Shown: positions 12,016-19,947 of the stretch, one piece after another
Position numbering within the stretch: position 1 is the stretch's first letter
How the letters are laid out: every line of letters starts with the position of its first letter
Assembly: GCF_004022565.1 (NCBI RefSeq)
Contig: NZ_CP022987.1
Coordinates: 3,038,001 to 3,102,000 of the forward strand
Reading direction: 5' to 3'
DNA: 64,000 nucleotides
From: Pollutimonas thiosulfatoxidans
GTDB taxonomy: Bacteria > Pseudomonadota > Gammaproteobacteria > Burkholderiales > Burkholderiaceae_B
Notes under the pieces: model-generated
What the model was told of the DNA's origin: nothing
Databases searched by the model: none
What the model saw: only the letters and a program-made list of their open reading frames with translations
Translations under genes and position numbers: made by a program

Positions 12016-12570
12016 TCAGATGTCTTCGATGTAGTCGAGCGAGGTCATGAAGGTCGCTGTGTTTTCAGCGGTCGCGGGGGTGCGTAAGGCAATCCAGAGA
12101 TCGATCAGCGTCATTACTGCCATGGCCGTTGCGCAGAACCAGACGGCGCCGCTGAAGACGGCAATGGGAACACCCGAAACCGGCGTTACCGTGCTCAGGC
12201 CAATAACGGTTTGGGCCCAGCCGCCTTCAATCAGCAGGCCGAGTACGGTCAGAATGATCAACTGGCGCAGCACGTGTACGATTTTTTGCCATCGGGGTGA
12301 GAACCGCGTAATAAGCATGCTGATGGCGAGGTGCTGCTTGGCGCGAAAAGCCAGCACGGCGCCAATGAAAATCAGCCACACAAAACACATGCGGGCCACT
12401 TCTTCGGAAATGTTGATGCCCGAATTGAATACGTAGCGCATGACAACATTGCCGAACACCAGCAGCAGCATCAATAGCATGCTGAACGCAATAGCCACCG
12501 TCAGCAAGCGGAACAAGCCGTCGGCGATTTTTTTCAGAAGACGGCTGCTGGTGTGGTCCGCGACGGGCAT
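12016..12570 (-). CDS. TRAP transporter small membrane subunit (DctQ family)
   Basis: Four-helix small permease subunit of 184 residues that binds DctM and helps receive the loaded receptor. The usual NVVMRYVFNSGINISEEVAR stretch after helix 1 and a central RAKQHLAISMLI motif are present. A clear ribosome site (GGAGAG) precedes the ATG. The receptor, small and large subunits are separate genes here, with no DctQM fusion. Confidence 0.92.
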   Translation of the reverse strand: MPVADHTSSRLLKKIADGLFRLLTVAIAFSMLLMLLLVFGNVVMRYVFNSGINISEEVARMCFVWLIFIGAVLAFRAKQHLAISMLITRFSPRWQKIVHVLRQLIILTVLGLLIEGGWAQTVIGLSTVTPVSGVPIAVFSGAVWFCATAMAVMTLIDLWIALRTPATAENTATFMTSLDYIEDI

Positions 12571-12594
12571 GTGCTCTCCAGAGGATTAGTGGGT

Positions 12595-13452
12595 TCAGTC
12601 CAGCAGGCTGGCGTTCCAGGCGTGAACTTTCTGTTCCTGCTCGCCCAGCCCTTGTATGCCCAGTCGCATGACGTCACCATCCTTCAGAAACACTGGAGGC
12701 TTCTGGCCCAAGCCAACGCCGGGTGGTGTACCGGTGGATATCAGGTCGCCGGGATACAGGGTGGTGAACTGGCTGATGTAATGGACCAAATGAGCCACGC
12801 TGAAGATCATGGTCTTGGTGCTGCCGTTCTGGAAGCGCTTGCCATTGACGTCCAGCCACATGGACAAATTCTGCGGGTCGCCGACTTCGTCGGCAGTGAC
12901 CAGCCAGGGGCCGATGGGGCCGAAGGTGTCGCAGCCTTTACCTTTGTCCCAGGTGCCGCCGCGTTCCATCTGGTATTCGCGCTCGGACACGTCGTTGACC
13001 ACGCAGTAGCCGGCTACATGAGCCAGCGCGTCGGCTTCGGACACATAGCGCGCCTTGGTGCCAATGACCACGCCAAGCTCGACTTCCCAATCGGACTTGA
13101 CCGAGTTGCGCGGCAGGACCACGGGGTCGTTGGCGCCGGTCGGTTGCGACCACTTGTTGAACAGAATAGGCTCGTCGGGTACTTGTGCACCGGTTTCGGC
13201 GGCATGATCGCTGTAGTTGAGCCCTACGCAGATGAACTTGCCCAGGCCGGCATAAGGAGTGGCGATACGACCGGGTTGCGCCACGATGGGCAAGGTCTCG
13301 ATATCGATGCCCTGCAGTGCGCGCAGTTGGTCAGGTGCCAATGTGCGGCTGTCGATATCCGATACTTTGCCGGAAAGGTCGCGAACCTGCCCTTGTGCAT
13401 CGATGCAGCCGGGCTTCTCGCTTCCCGGTTTGCCATAACGTAGTAGTTTCAT
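12595..13452 (-). CDS. Fumarylacetoacetate-hydrolase family protein, likely 2,4-diketo-3-deoxy-sugar-acid hydrolase
   Basis: FAH-fold metal-dependent C-C hydrolase of 285 residues. The metal-binding acidic triad appears as EVELGVVIG (about 123-131), with NDVSEREYQ downstream, and the C-terminal GDLISTGTPPGVGLG loop is typical. Automatic pipelines usually call such proteins ureidoglycolate lyase. The adjacent dehydrogenase suggests instead 2,4-diketo-3-deoxy-L-fuconate hydrolase, which would give pyruvate and L-lactate. Basis: fold and residues are seen, the family is established, the substrate is inferred. AAGGAAATC precedes the ATG. Confidence 0.85.
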   Translation of the reverse strand: MKLLRYGKPGSEKPGCIDAQGQVRDLSGKVSDIDSRTLAPDQLRALQGIDIETLPIVAQPGRIATPYAGLGKFICVGLNYSDHAAETGAQVPDEPILFNKWSQPTGANDPVVLPRNSVKSDWEVELGVVIGTKARYVSEADALAHVAGYCVVNDVSEREYQMERGGTWDKGKGCDTFGPIGPWLVTADEVGDPQNLSMWLDVNGKRFQNGSTKTMIFSVAHLVHYISQFTTLYPGDLISTGTPPGVGLGQKPPVFLKDGDVMRLGIQGLGEQEQKVHAWNASLLD

Positions 13453-13476
13453 GATTTCCTTCTTTATTTCTGGAGG

Positions 13477-14223
13477 CTAGATGGACCAGCCACCGTCGAT
13501 GATTTGTGTCGTGCCTGTGGTGAAGGCTGCCTCGTCGGACGCCAGGTAGGCGGCCAGCGCAGCGATTTCTTCAGGTTTGCCCAGCCGGCCGACCGGCTGG
13601 CGCGCCACAAAAGCGGCCTGTATTTCCTGTTGTGTCTTACCGTATTTTTGTGCCTGCAATCCAATGCGCTCTTGCAGTGAGGGCGACTCGATCGTGCCCG
13701 GACAAATGGCATTGCAGCGTATACCGCGGTTCACGAAGTCGGCGGCTACGGATTTGGTCAAGCCGATCACGGCGGCCTTGGTCGTGGAATACACGAACCG
13801 GTTGGGCACGCCTTTGATGCTAGACGCGGCCGACGACATGTTGATGATGGAGCCGCCCTGCTTATCGAGCATGCCCGGCAGGAAAGCCCGTATCGTGTAA
13901 TACATGGCATGCACATTCAGGTTGAACGAGAAATTCCAGGCATCCAGATCGCAGTCCAGCACGGTGCCGTCGTGCACATAGCCGGCACAGTTGAACAGAA
14001 TGTCGACGGGGCCGACCTCTTGTGCCAGCGCGATGACATCGTTTTGCCGGGTGACGTCCAGGCGGCGGGTCGTTGCGCCAGCCAGGCCGGCAAGCGCCGA
14101 CTCATTGAGGTCGGTGGCGATTACCGTGGCACCCTCGGCAAGAAATCTTTCTGCTGTTGCTCGGCCTATGCCTTGGCCTGCGGCCGTGATGACGGCGGTT
14201 TTGCCTGCTAAACGTCCTTCCAT
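13477..14223 (-). CDS. SDR dehydrogenase resembling 2-keto-3-deoxy-L-fuconate 4-dehydrogenase
   Basis: Classical short-chain dehydrogenase of 248 residues. It has the NAD motif TAAGQGIG (13-20), NCAG (78-81), catalytic Ser about 130 and Tyr145-x3-Lys149. It shares the unusual strings ATDLNES, GTVLDCD, NRFVYSTTKAAVIGLTKS and IRCNAICPGT with bacterial 2-keto-3-deoxy-L-fuconate dehydrogenases and with mammalian DHRS6/BDH2. I use the ATG preceded by GGAG five bases away; the longer open frame upstream is probably untranslated. It is the first gene of the TRAP operon. Oxidation of 2-keto-3-deoxy-L-fuconate followed by the FAH hydrolase is the most economical reading. Confidence 0.87.
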   Translation of the reverse strand: MEGRLAGKTAVITAAGQGIGRATAERFLAEGATVIATDLNESALAGLAGATTRRLDVTRQNDVIALAQEVGPVDILFNCAGYVHDGTVLDCDLDAWNFSFNLNVHAMYYTIRAFLPGMLDKQGGSIINMSSAASSIKGVPNRFVYSTTKAAVIGLTKSVAADFVNRGIRCNAICPGTIESPSLQERIGLQAQKYGKTQQEIQAAFVARQPVGRLGKPEEIAALAAYLASDEAAFTTGTTQIIDGGWSI

Positions 14224-14415
14224 TGCTGCTCCGATACGCGATAGTGTGGCCCTTTGAAAGGCGCCTGAGGTTTTATCTGTGAAATGTATTTTCTGACTGC
14301 GAGCCAGTATCTCGCCATGAATATGGCATGTTCCAGGGTATGGGCTGCAGTTTCCATAGGGGATTTCCCTCTGGCGCGTCGACTTGTGCCCAGTGACGGC
14401 CACTCCGGCTGCGGG

Positions 14416-14444
14416 TTTCTTATGTAAAAATCAATTTCTTATAT
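14416..14444. promoter_or_regulatory. Tandem TTTCTTAT repeats in the SDR/IclR divergent region
   Basis: TTTCTTATGT (14416-14425) and TTTCTTATAT (14435-14444) are direct repeats 19 bases apart. They lie about 50 bases before the iclR-family start, in an AT-rich patch of the 270-base divergent region. Their position suits binding by the IclR regulator to control both its own gene and the TRAP operon. The rest of the region shows no clear structure. Confidence 0.35.
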
Positions 14445-14493
14445 GGGGAGATTGCGCTAAGATCTGCTCGACAACACCGAAAATGAGGGATGA

Positions 14494-15330
14494 ATGACGA
14501 CGACGGATAGGGATCACGCGGACGCCGCCGACCCAGTGCCGAGCACGAAAGGTGTGCGATATGCGGCACCAGCGCTGGAGAAGGGGCTGGATATTCTGGA
14601 GGCATTGAGCGACACCGCCGAAGGCTATACGCTAAACCAGCTCAGCCAGACGCTGGGCCGCAACGTCAACGAAATCTTTCGTATGGTCGTAACGCTGGAG
14701 CGTCGCGGCTATATCCAGGTGGACCAGAACGACCGCTACACCCTCACCTTGCAGTTATTCAGATTGGCGCATCGTCAACCGCCGCTAAAGTCCCTGACCG
14801 CTGCGGCCTTGCCCATGCTGCATGAGCTGGCGGAACGCAGCCGTCAATCTTGTCATTTGTCTATTTTTCAGAACGGTCGCGTCGTTATCATCGCGCAGGT
14901 AGAAAGCCCCGAGCGCTGGACTTTCGGCTTGAAGCTGGGCGTGGTGATGGGATTGACGGATACCTCGTCCGGTCATGTGCTGCTGGCTTATCAGGACGAA
15001 GTCGAGCGTACGCGCATGTTAAGCGGGCATATCCGGGTGGAAGGCGAATTGCCCATGGACCCTGGCCAATTGTTTGCGTTGCTGACCGAAGTGCGCAAGA
15101 AGGGCTATGCGTCCATGCCCAGCATACAAATACAAGGCATTACGAATATTGCCTTCCCTGTGCGCGGCGCGGGGGGGCATGTGGTAGCCGCCATCAATAT
15201 CCCGCACATTGCGCGGATAGACGGCACGCCTCGCCCGGGCATCGAACAGATCAAGGTCATCATGACGGACGTCTGCGCGCGGCTTTCACGACGGCTGGGC
15301 TACGACCCGGATGCGTCGCCCGTGGCTTAG
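14494..15330 (+). CDS. IclR-family transcriptional regulator
   Basis: A 278-residue regulator with an N-terminal winged helix-turn-helix (about 27-90: ALEKGLDILEAL, YTLNQLSQTLGRNVNEIFRMV) and a C-terminal IclR effector domain (about 105-270: QSCHLSIFQNG, ITNIAFPVRG). It is divergent from the TRAP/SDR/FAH operon and is the obvious candidate for its regulator, with the transported acid or a pathway intermediate as ligand. The first 20 residues are acidic and poorly conserved, so the exact start is uncertain. Confidence 0.92.
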   Translation: MTTTDRDHADAADPVPSTKGVRYAAPALEKGLDILEALSDTAEGYTLNQLSQTLGRNVNEIFRMVVTLERRGYIQVDQNDRYTLTLQLFRLAHRQPPLKSLTAAALPMLHELAERSRQSCHLSIFQNGRVVIIAQVESPERWTFGLKLGVVMGLTDTSSGHVLLAYQDEVERTRMLSGHIRVEGELPMDPGQLFALLTEVRKKGYASMPSIQIQGITNIAFPVRGAGGHVVAAINIPHIARIDGTPRPGIEQIKVIMTDVCARLSRRLGYDPDASPVA

Positions 15331-15407
15331 CTTGGTTACATATGGGGGCTGCGGGCATCTTGTCAGCCTGCCCGCCACGCCCAATAATTGGATGCACAGA
15401 GTCTCTG

Positions 15408-15420
15408 GATAATCATTATC
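15408..15420 (+). promoter_or_regulatory. Fur-like 6-1-6 box before the DUF3008 gene
   Basis: GATAATCATTATC is a perfect 6-1-6 inverted repeat identical to the last 13 bases of the classical 19-base Fur consensus. It ends one base before the AGGAGGTG ribosome site of the small DUF3008 gene. The left hexamer could equally serve as a -10 element. Iron control is inferred only from the match. Confidence 0.45.
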
Positions 15421-15432
15421 AGGAGGTGCACC

Positions 15433-15621
15433 ATGCCAGCCAAATCTCAAGCACAGCAGAAAGCCGCCGGTGCCGCCTTGTCCGCCAAACGGGGCGAGAC
15501 CAAGGTCAGCGACCTTAAGGGCGCATCCAAGTCGATGTATGAATCGATGAGCCAGAAAGAACTGGACGAGCTGGCGTCCACCAAGCGCAAAGGCAAGCCG
15601 GAACACAAGTCGAAGTCATAA
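15433..15621 (+). CDS. DUF3008 family small basic protein
   Basis: A 62-residue lysine-rich protein (MPAKSQAQQKAAG at the start, HKSKS at the end) of the DUF3008 family, whose function is unknown. There is no signal peptide or hydrophobic segment. A near-ideal AGGAGGTG ribosome site four bases before the ATG predicts strong translation. The gene overlaps the convergent oxygenase gene by six bases at their 3' ends and sits just after a Fur-like repeat. Confidence 0.85.
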   Translation: MPAKSQAQQKAAGAALSAKRGETKVSDLKGASKSMYESMSQKELDELASTKRKGKPEHKSKS

Positions 15622-16272
15622 GGGCGCGACAGGCAGCAAGGTTGCGTCGGTACGGAACCAGCCCGATAGACTCCAGCGCGTCTGGCTGCACGGCAGCACA
15701 GCGTGTGGCACCAGGTCGCTGCGAAAGAGGACCAGACGGCCGGCTTGCGGCAATACGCGGGCAAGTTCCCGCGTATTGTCGTCGGTGGCATATAGGCAAA
15801 GCTGGCCGCCGTCGTCGTCTGTCCAGGTCTGGTTCAGATAAAGCACCAGGGAAATGCTGCGGTGAGCCTGTCCCTTGTGCTGGTCCAGATGCTTCTTGTA
15901 GACGCCGCCTTGAGGGTAGCGCGCAAAATGGAACTCAGTGCTTTTCAGCCCGGCGAATAGTTCACGATTCAGCTGTTCACGCAGTGTCTCGGTCCAGTCC
16001 AGGAACTGGCGCACAGGCCCCTGGGCCTGCTCTGCTTCTATCCAGTAAATTGAGTCGTTTCGTATGCGCGGGTGCCGCGCCAGGGCTTTGCCCTTCCCAA
16101 CGGCCGCCGGCTTGAAGTCGCCGGCGTCCCAGTGTTGCCGGCAGCTGGACAGTAGCCCGTGATGAAGCTCCGGCGAAATCAGTTCGTCAGAAACTACCCA
16201 GCCGCGCTGGGCCAGTGTGTCGATCAAGGTATCGTCAAGAGCCGAAGTCGCCAGCATGCGGGATGCCGCCAT
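15616..16272 (-). CDS. 2-oxoglutarate/Fe(II)-dependent oxygenase, prolyl-4-hydroxylase-like
   Basis: Double-stranded beta-helix dioxygenase of 218 residues. The iron ligands are visible as HLDQH (with His and Asp about 128-130) and the late His in SDLVPHAVLP (about 189). The Arg that binds 2-oxoglutarate lies in SQTRWSLSGWFR. The segment FARYPQGGVYKKHLD matches the P4Hc family. The target is unknown: protein-bound proline or a small molecule are both possible. Stand-alone gene, convergent with the DUF3008 gene. Confidence 0.85.
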   Translation of the reverse strand: MAASRMLATSALDDTLIDTLAQRGWVVSDELISPELHHGLLSSCRQHWDAGDFKPAAVGKGKALARHPRIRNDSIYWIEAEQAQGPVRQFLDWTETLREQLNRELFAGLKSTEFHFARYPQGGVYKKHLDQHKGQAHRSISLVLYLNQTWTDDDGGQLCLYATDDNTRELARVLPQAGRLVLFRSDLVPHAVLPCSQTRWSLSGWFRTDATLLPVAPL

Positions 16273-16388
16273 AAAAAGTGGGGCGTGAATTATAAATCAG
16301 CCGGCCTGCGGCACGCCAATGCGTAGGCTCGGGATACCCCGCTGCGAGTGAACTATGATTTAGCTATAGCGAAGTCATCGGAGTACCC

Positions 16389-17420
16389 ATGTTTTTAAAA
16401 AATGCCTGGTACGTGGCGGCCAACGACCATGAAATCGGCCGCCAATTGCACCCCACCCGGATCCTGGGCGAGGATGTGGTCATGTACCGCAGCCTCGCCG
16501 GCAAGGTCGTTGCCTTGCACGATGCCTGTCCGCATCGGAAATTGCCGCTGTCCATGGGCCGCCTGCTGGACGATACCGTAGAGTGCGGGTATCACGGCCT
16601 GACCTTTGACTGTAGCGGAAATTGCGTCCGGGCGCCCGGCCTGGTGCACGCGCCGCAACGGGCGGTGGTGCGCAGTTATCCCACAGTCGAGCGCTATGGC
16701 CTGGTATGGATCTGGATGGGCGAGCCGGCACAGGCCGATCCCGGCACCATCATGCAGGTGGAACACTGGGGCGATCCTGCATGGGGCCTTAATCGTGGCG
16801 ACGGCATGACAGTCAAATGCAATTATCTGTACCTGACCGACAACCTGCTGGATCCATCACATGTTTCGTGGGTGCATCAATCTTCCTTTGGCAGCCCCGA
16901 CCTGGTGGGCTTACCGCTCAAGACGCAAGTGTCCGAAGACGGCGTGACGGTGTCCAGATGGATGCGCGATGTGGAGGTGGCGCCGTTTTATGCCAAGTTC
17001 GTCAAGTTCAGTGGTCGCTGCGATCGCAAGCAACATTACGAAATGCGGGTGCCGGCGCACGCACTGATCAAGGCCATTTTTACTCCCGCCGGTACGGGCA
17101 GCGATCACGAGCCCTATCATCCCGACGTCTTCCTGATGGACTCGTATAACTTCCTCACGCCAGTGGACGCGACGACAACGCGCTACTTCTGGTTCCAGAT
17201 GCGTAATTTCAGCCCTGACGACGAAAGCGTGTCGCAGCAGTTCGCCGAGGACGTGCGGCATGCGTTCCAGGAAGATCGGGTCATTCTGGAGGCTGTGCAG
17301 GCGGGCATGGACAAGAGCCCATCCACCATGCATCTGCCGCTGGACTCGGGACCATTGAAGTTCCGACAGAAAATCAAGGCGAGGATCGTGGCAGAGCAAG
17401 AGCAACACCAGGCTGCCTGA
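16389..17420 (+). CDS. Rieske oxygenase, VanA-like (aromatic O-demethylase type)
   Basis: Terminal oxygenase of 343 residues from the vanillate-demethylase/phthalate-dioxygenase group. The Rieske cluster ligands are CPHR (Cys47, His49) and CGYH (Cys66, His69). The mononuclear iron site is DNLLDPSHVSWVH, with His158 and His163. Its start MFLKNAWYVA is typical of VanA. There is no VanB-type reductase or GntR regulator beside it, so it must use a reductase encoded elsewhere, possibly the one at 45.8-46.8 kb. The substrate cannot be assigned; vanillate is only one option. Confidence 0.88.
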   Translation: MFLKNAWYVAANDHEIGRQLHPTRILGEDVVMYRSLAGKVVALHDACPHRKLPLSMGRLLDDTVECGYHGLTFDCSGNCVRAPGLVHAPQRAVVRSYPTVERYGLVWIWMGEPAQADPGTIMQVEHWGDPAWGLNRGDGMTVKCNYLYLTDNLLDPSHVSWVHQSSFGSPDLVGLPLKTQVSEDGVTVSRWMRDVEVAPFYAKFVKFSGRCDRKQHYEMRVPAHALIKAIFTPAGTGSDHEPYHPDVFLMDSYNFLTPVDATTTRYFWFQMRNFSPDDESVSQQFAEDVRHAFQEDRVILEAVQAGMDKSPSTMHLPLDSGPLKFRQKIKARIVAEQEQHQAA

Positions 17421-17460
17421 AGTGGCGCCGGGGTTTATTTTCAAGACAGGAGAACACGGC

Positions 17461-17577
17461 ATGACGACCGGTCAATGGATAGTGGTGGGCATGTTTGCAG
17501 GCGGGCTGATGTGCTCGGCAGCGCTATTTTGGACGCTGATCCGGATAGTGCGTCGCGACAAGCGCCGCGATAGCTGA
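17461..17577 (+). CDS. Short single-helix membrane protein, unknown function
   Basis: A 38-codon frame: MTTGQWIVVG, then a hydrophobic span to about residue 27 and a strongly basic end (RIVRRDKRRDS). A CAGGAG ribosome site lies seven to eight bases before the ATG, 40 bases after the VanA-like gene. The single helix with a positive-inside tail and the good ribosome site argue that it is translated. I know no family. Confidence 0.5.
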   Translation: MTTGQWIVVGMFAGGLMCSAALFWTLIRIVRRDKRRDS

Positions 17578-17656
17578 AAGGAGCGCTTCTTTGGGCTGCC
17601 TTCTGGTAATCTAACAAATTATTCTTTTTGTTCTTTACCGGGGCTTTTTCTGGATC

Positions 17657-18853
17657 ATGGATTCGTACACCCTCCCTTATACTTTTTCGCAGCGCGCGCA
17701 GCAACTGACCAGTTCAACGATTCGAGAGATCCTGAAAGTTACCGAGCGACCGGAGATCATATCTTTTGCCGGCGGTTTGCCGGCTCCTGATGGCTTCCCG
17801 GTGGACGTCATCAATCAGGCCTACGACACGGTATTGGCGAACAGCGGGCGCTCGGCCCTGCAGTATGGTCCGACGGAAGGCTATGCGCCCTTGCGCGCGT
17901 GGGTTGCCGAAGACCTCAAGCGGGTGGGTGCCAGCGTCGACGCCGACGAAGTCCTGATCGTTTCCGGCTCACAGCAAGCCCTCGATATGCTGGGCAAGCT
18001 GTTTATAGATCCTGGCAGCAAGGTCCTGGTCGAAGCCCCCAGCTACCTGGGTGCCATCCAGTCCTTTTCGTTGTTCGAGCCCAGCTACCAGGCGGTGCCG
18101 ACGGACGATGGCGGGCTGATACCAGCGGGCCTCACCAACGACGTCGCCGCCGGCGCTCGCTTTATCTACGTGCTGCCCAACTTCCAGAATCCCACCGGGC
18201 TGACGCTTAGCCTGGAGCGCCGTCAGGCCTTGGTCGAGCGCTGCGCGGCGCTTCAGGTTCCCATCATCGAAGACGATCCCTATGGCGACCTGCGCTATGC
18301 AGGTACGGCGCAACCGGGCTTGCTCGGGCTGGGGCGCGCTGTGGGCGCGACCGTCATACGGCTGGGCTCTTTCTCGAAGGTGCTTGCTCCCGGTTTGCGC
18401 CTGGGCTATATCGTTGCGCCCCGTCCAATTATCTCCAAGCTGGTGCAGATCAAACAGGCCACCGACTTGCACACCGCGACCTTGACGCAGATGGCCGTCT
18501 ACGAAACCGTCAAGACCGGTTTCCTGACCGAGCACCTGCCCAAGGTGCGCGACATCTACAAAGCCCAGTGCGGCTATATGCTGGACGCCATGGACGAGCA
18601 CTTTCCGGCAACGGTCAGTTGGACGCGTCCTGAAGGCGGCATGTTCATCTGGGTGACCCTGCCATCCCATATTGACGGGACCGAGCTTCTGGCTCGGGCC
18701 ATTGCGCGCAATGTGGCGTTTGTGCCAGGAGCCCCCTTCTTTGCCGGCGCCCATCCCCAGACCAATACCCTGCGGCTTAGCTTCGTAACGGTTCCCGAGG
18801 CCCGGATCCGCGAGGGCATCGCCATTTTGGGCGCCTTGATCAAAGAAAGCTGA
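17657..18853 (+). CDS. PLP-dependent aminotransferase (2-aminoadipate/LysN-like, class I fold)
   Basis: Fold-type I aminotransferase of 398 residues without the GntR DNA-binding domain found in MocR proteins. Seen are ISFAGGLPAPDGFP (35-48), the PLP-contacting NFQNPTG (175-181), EDDPYGDLRY (205-214) and the Schiff-base Lys241 in SFSKVLAPG. Related enzymes act on 2-aminoadipate, branched-chain or aromatic amino acids; the substrate here is not certain. ubiA follows 11 bases after the stop. Confidence 0.88.
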   Translation: MDSYTLPYTFSQRAQQLTSSTIREILKVTERPEIISFAGGLPAPDGFPVDVINQAYDTVLANSGRSALQYGPTEGYAPLRAWVAEDLKRVGASVDADEVLIVSGSQQALDMLGKLFIDPGSKVLVEAPSYLGAIQSFSLFEPSYQAVPTDDGGLIPAGLTNDVAAGARFIYVLPNFQNPTGLTLSLERRQALVERCAALQVPIIEDDPYGDLRYAGTAQPGLLGLGRAVGATVIRLGSFSKVLAPGLRLGYIVAPRPIISKLVQIKQATDLHTATLTQMAVYETVKTGFLTEHLPKVRDIYKAQCGYMLDAMDEHFPATVSWTRPEGGMFIWVTLPSHIDGTELLARAIARNVAFVPGAPFFAGAHPQTNTLRLSFVTVPEARIREGIAILGALIKES

Positions 18854-18864
18854 GCCGGGCGGGA

Positions 18865-19830
18865 ATGATCAACTCGCGTTCAGACCAAGATCCCAAGCTG
18901 GGCTCGCGGGCAGCCGACACGCCCGATCTGTCCGATATGCGTCCGGCGGACGACTGGGTGGCTCGGTGGCTGCCGCCGTCGTGGGGCCCTTATGCCCGGC
19001 TGTGCCGCTTGGACCGGCCAGTCGGTACCTGGTTGACCCTGTTGCCCTGTCTGGCGGCATTGGTGCAGGCCGCGGACGGCTGGCCCACTGTGTTGCGCAT
19101 TATTGTTTTTTCCCTGGGCGCGCTGCTGATGCGCGGGATAGGTTGCTGCTTCAACGATATTTTTGACCGCGACATCGACAAGCAAGTCGAGCGTACGCGG
19201 TTTCGGCCCTTGACCAGTGGTCAGCTCAGCCTAAAGAATGCCTTGTGGTTTGTGTTGGCCCAACTGCTTGTGTGTGCCTTGTTGTTGCTGGCCCTGAACC
19301 CCTACAGCCGCTGGCTGGCGCTGGCGCTGCTTCCTATTGTTATCGTGTATCCATTGTGCAAGCGCTTTACCTACTGGCCGCAGGTCGTGTTGGGCATCGG
19401 ATTTAATTGGGGCATGTTGATGGCCTGGTCCGATACTCGCGATGCCGTGCCGCTGGGGGCGGTTGCGATGTGGATGGGGGCAGTGTTGTGGCAGGTGGGC
19501 TATGACTCCATCTATGCGTATGTGGATGTGCATGACGACCAGAAGCTGGGCTTGCGTTCTACCGCCCTCCGGTTTGCCGACAAGGGAAAAGCCTGGATCA
19601 GCGGTTTCTATATTGCCACCATCGCCTTGTGGATTTACGGCGGTTGGGCCATACAGATGAATTGGCCGTATTTCCTGGTGATTGCCGCCATAGGCATTCA
19701 TTTCAGCTGGCAAATGCGGGTTTTCAGCCTGGCGCGACCCGATCGGAACTTCATGCTGTTCCGTTCAAACATGGCAGTAGGCATCATGCTGTTGCTTGCC
19801 GCGCTTGCCGGTACCGTTGCAGCGGCTTGA
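18865..19830 (+). CDS. ubiA: 4-hydroxybenzoate polyprenyltransferase
   Basis: Integral-membrane prenyltransferase that attaches the polyprenyl tail to 4-hydroxybenzoate in ubiquinone synthesis. At 321 residues it is about 30 longer than E. coli UbiA, with an extra polar N-terminus. The first Asp-rich motif is NDIFDRDID (about 97-105), followed by the FRPLTSG loop; the second is the DVHDDQKLG stretch near 222. Seven to nine membrane segments are evident. Confidence 0.94.
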   Translation: MINSRSDQDPKLGSRAADTPDLSDMRPADDWVARWLPPSWGPYARLCRLDRPVGTWLTLLPCLAALVQAADGWPTVLRIIVFSLGALLMRGIGCCFNDIFDRDIDKQVERTRFRPLTSGQLSLKNALWFVLAQLLVCALLLLALNPYSRWLALALLPIVIVYPLCKRFTYWPQVVLGIGFNWGMLMAWSDTRDAVPLGAVAMWMGAVLWQVGYDSIYAYVDVHDDQKLGLRSTALRFADKGKAWISGFYIATIALWIYGGWAIQMNWPYFLVIAAIGIHFSWQMRVFSLARPDRNFMLFRSNMAVGIMLLLAALAGTVAAA

Positions 19831-19947
19831 CGCGCCGGCAAGGGCAGTGCGCCTACAAAGTGTGGGCTGGCGACACGACTCGTAATAGAATGATGGCAGG
19901 ACCGGCGTTCGATCGGCCCGCACAACAAAAAGACGGAGACAACAAAC

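Noticed and set aside
15616..15621. Six-base overlap of the DUF3008 and oxygenase genes as a sign of a wrong call
   Set aside because: The genes are convergent and both have good family support; short 3' overlaps are common, as also at 37165-37172.
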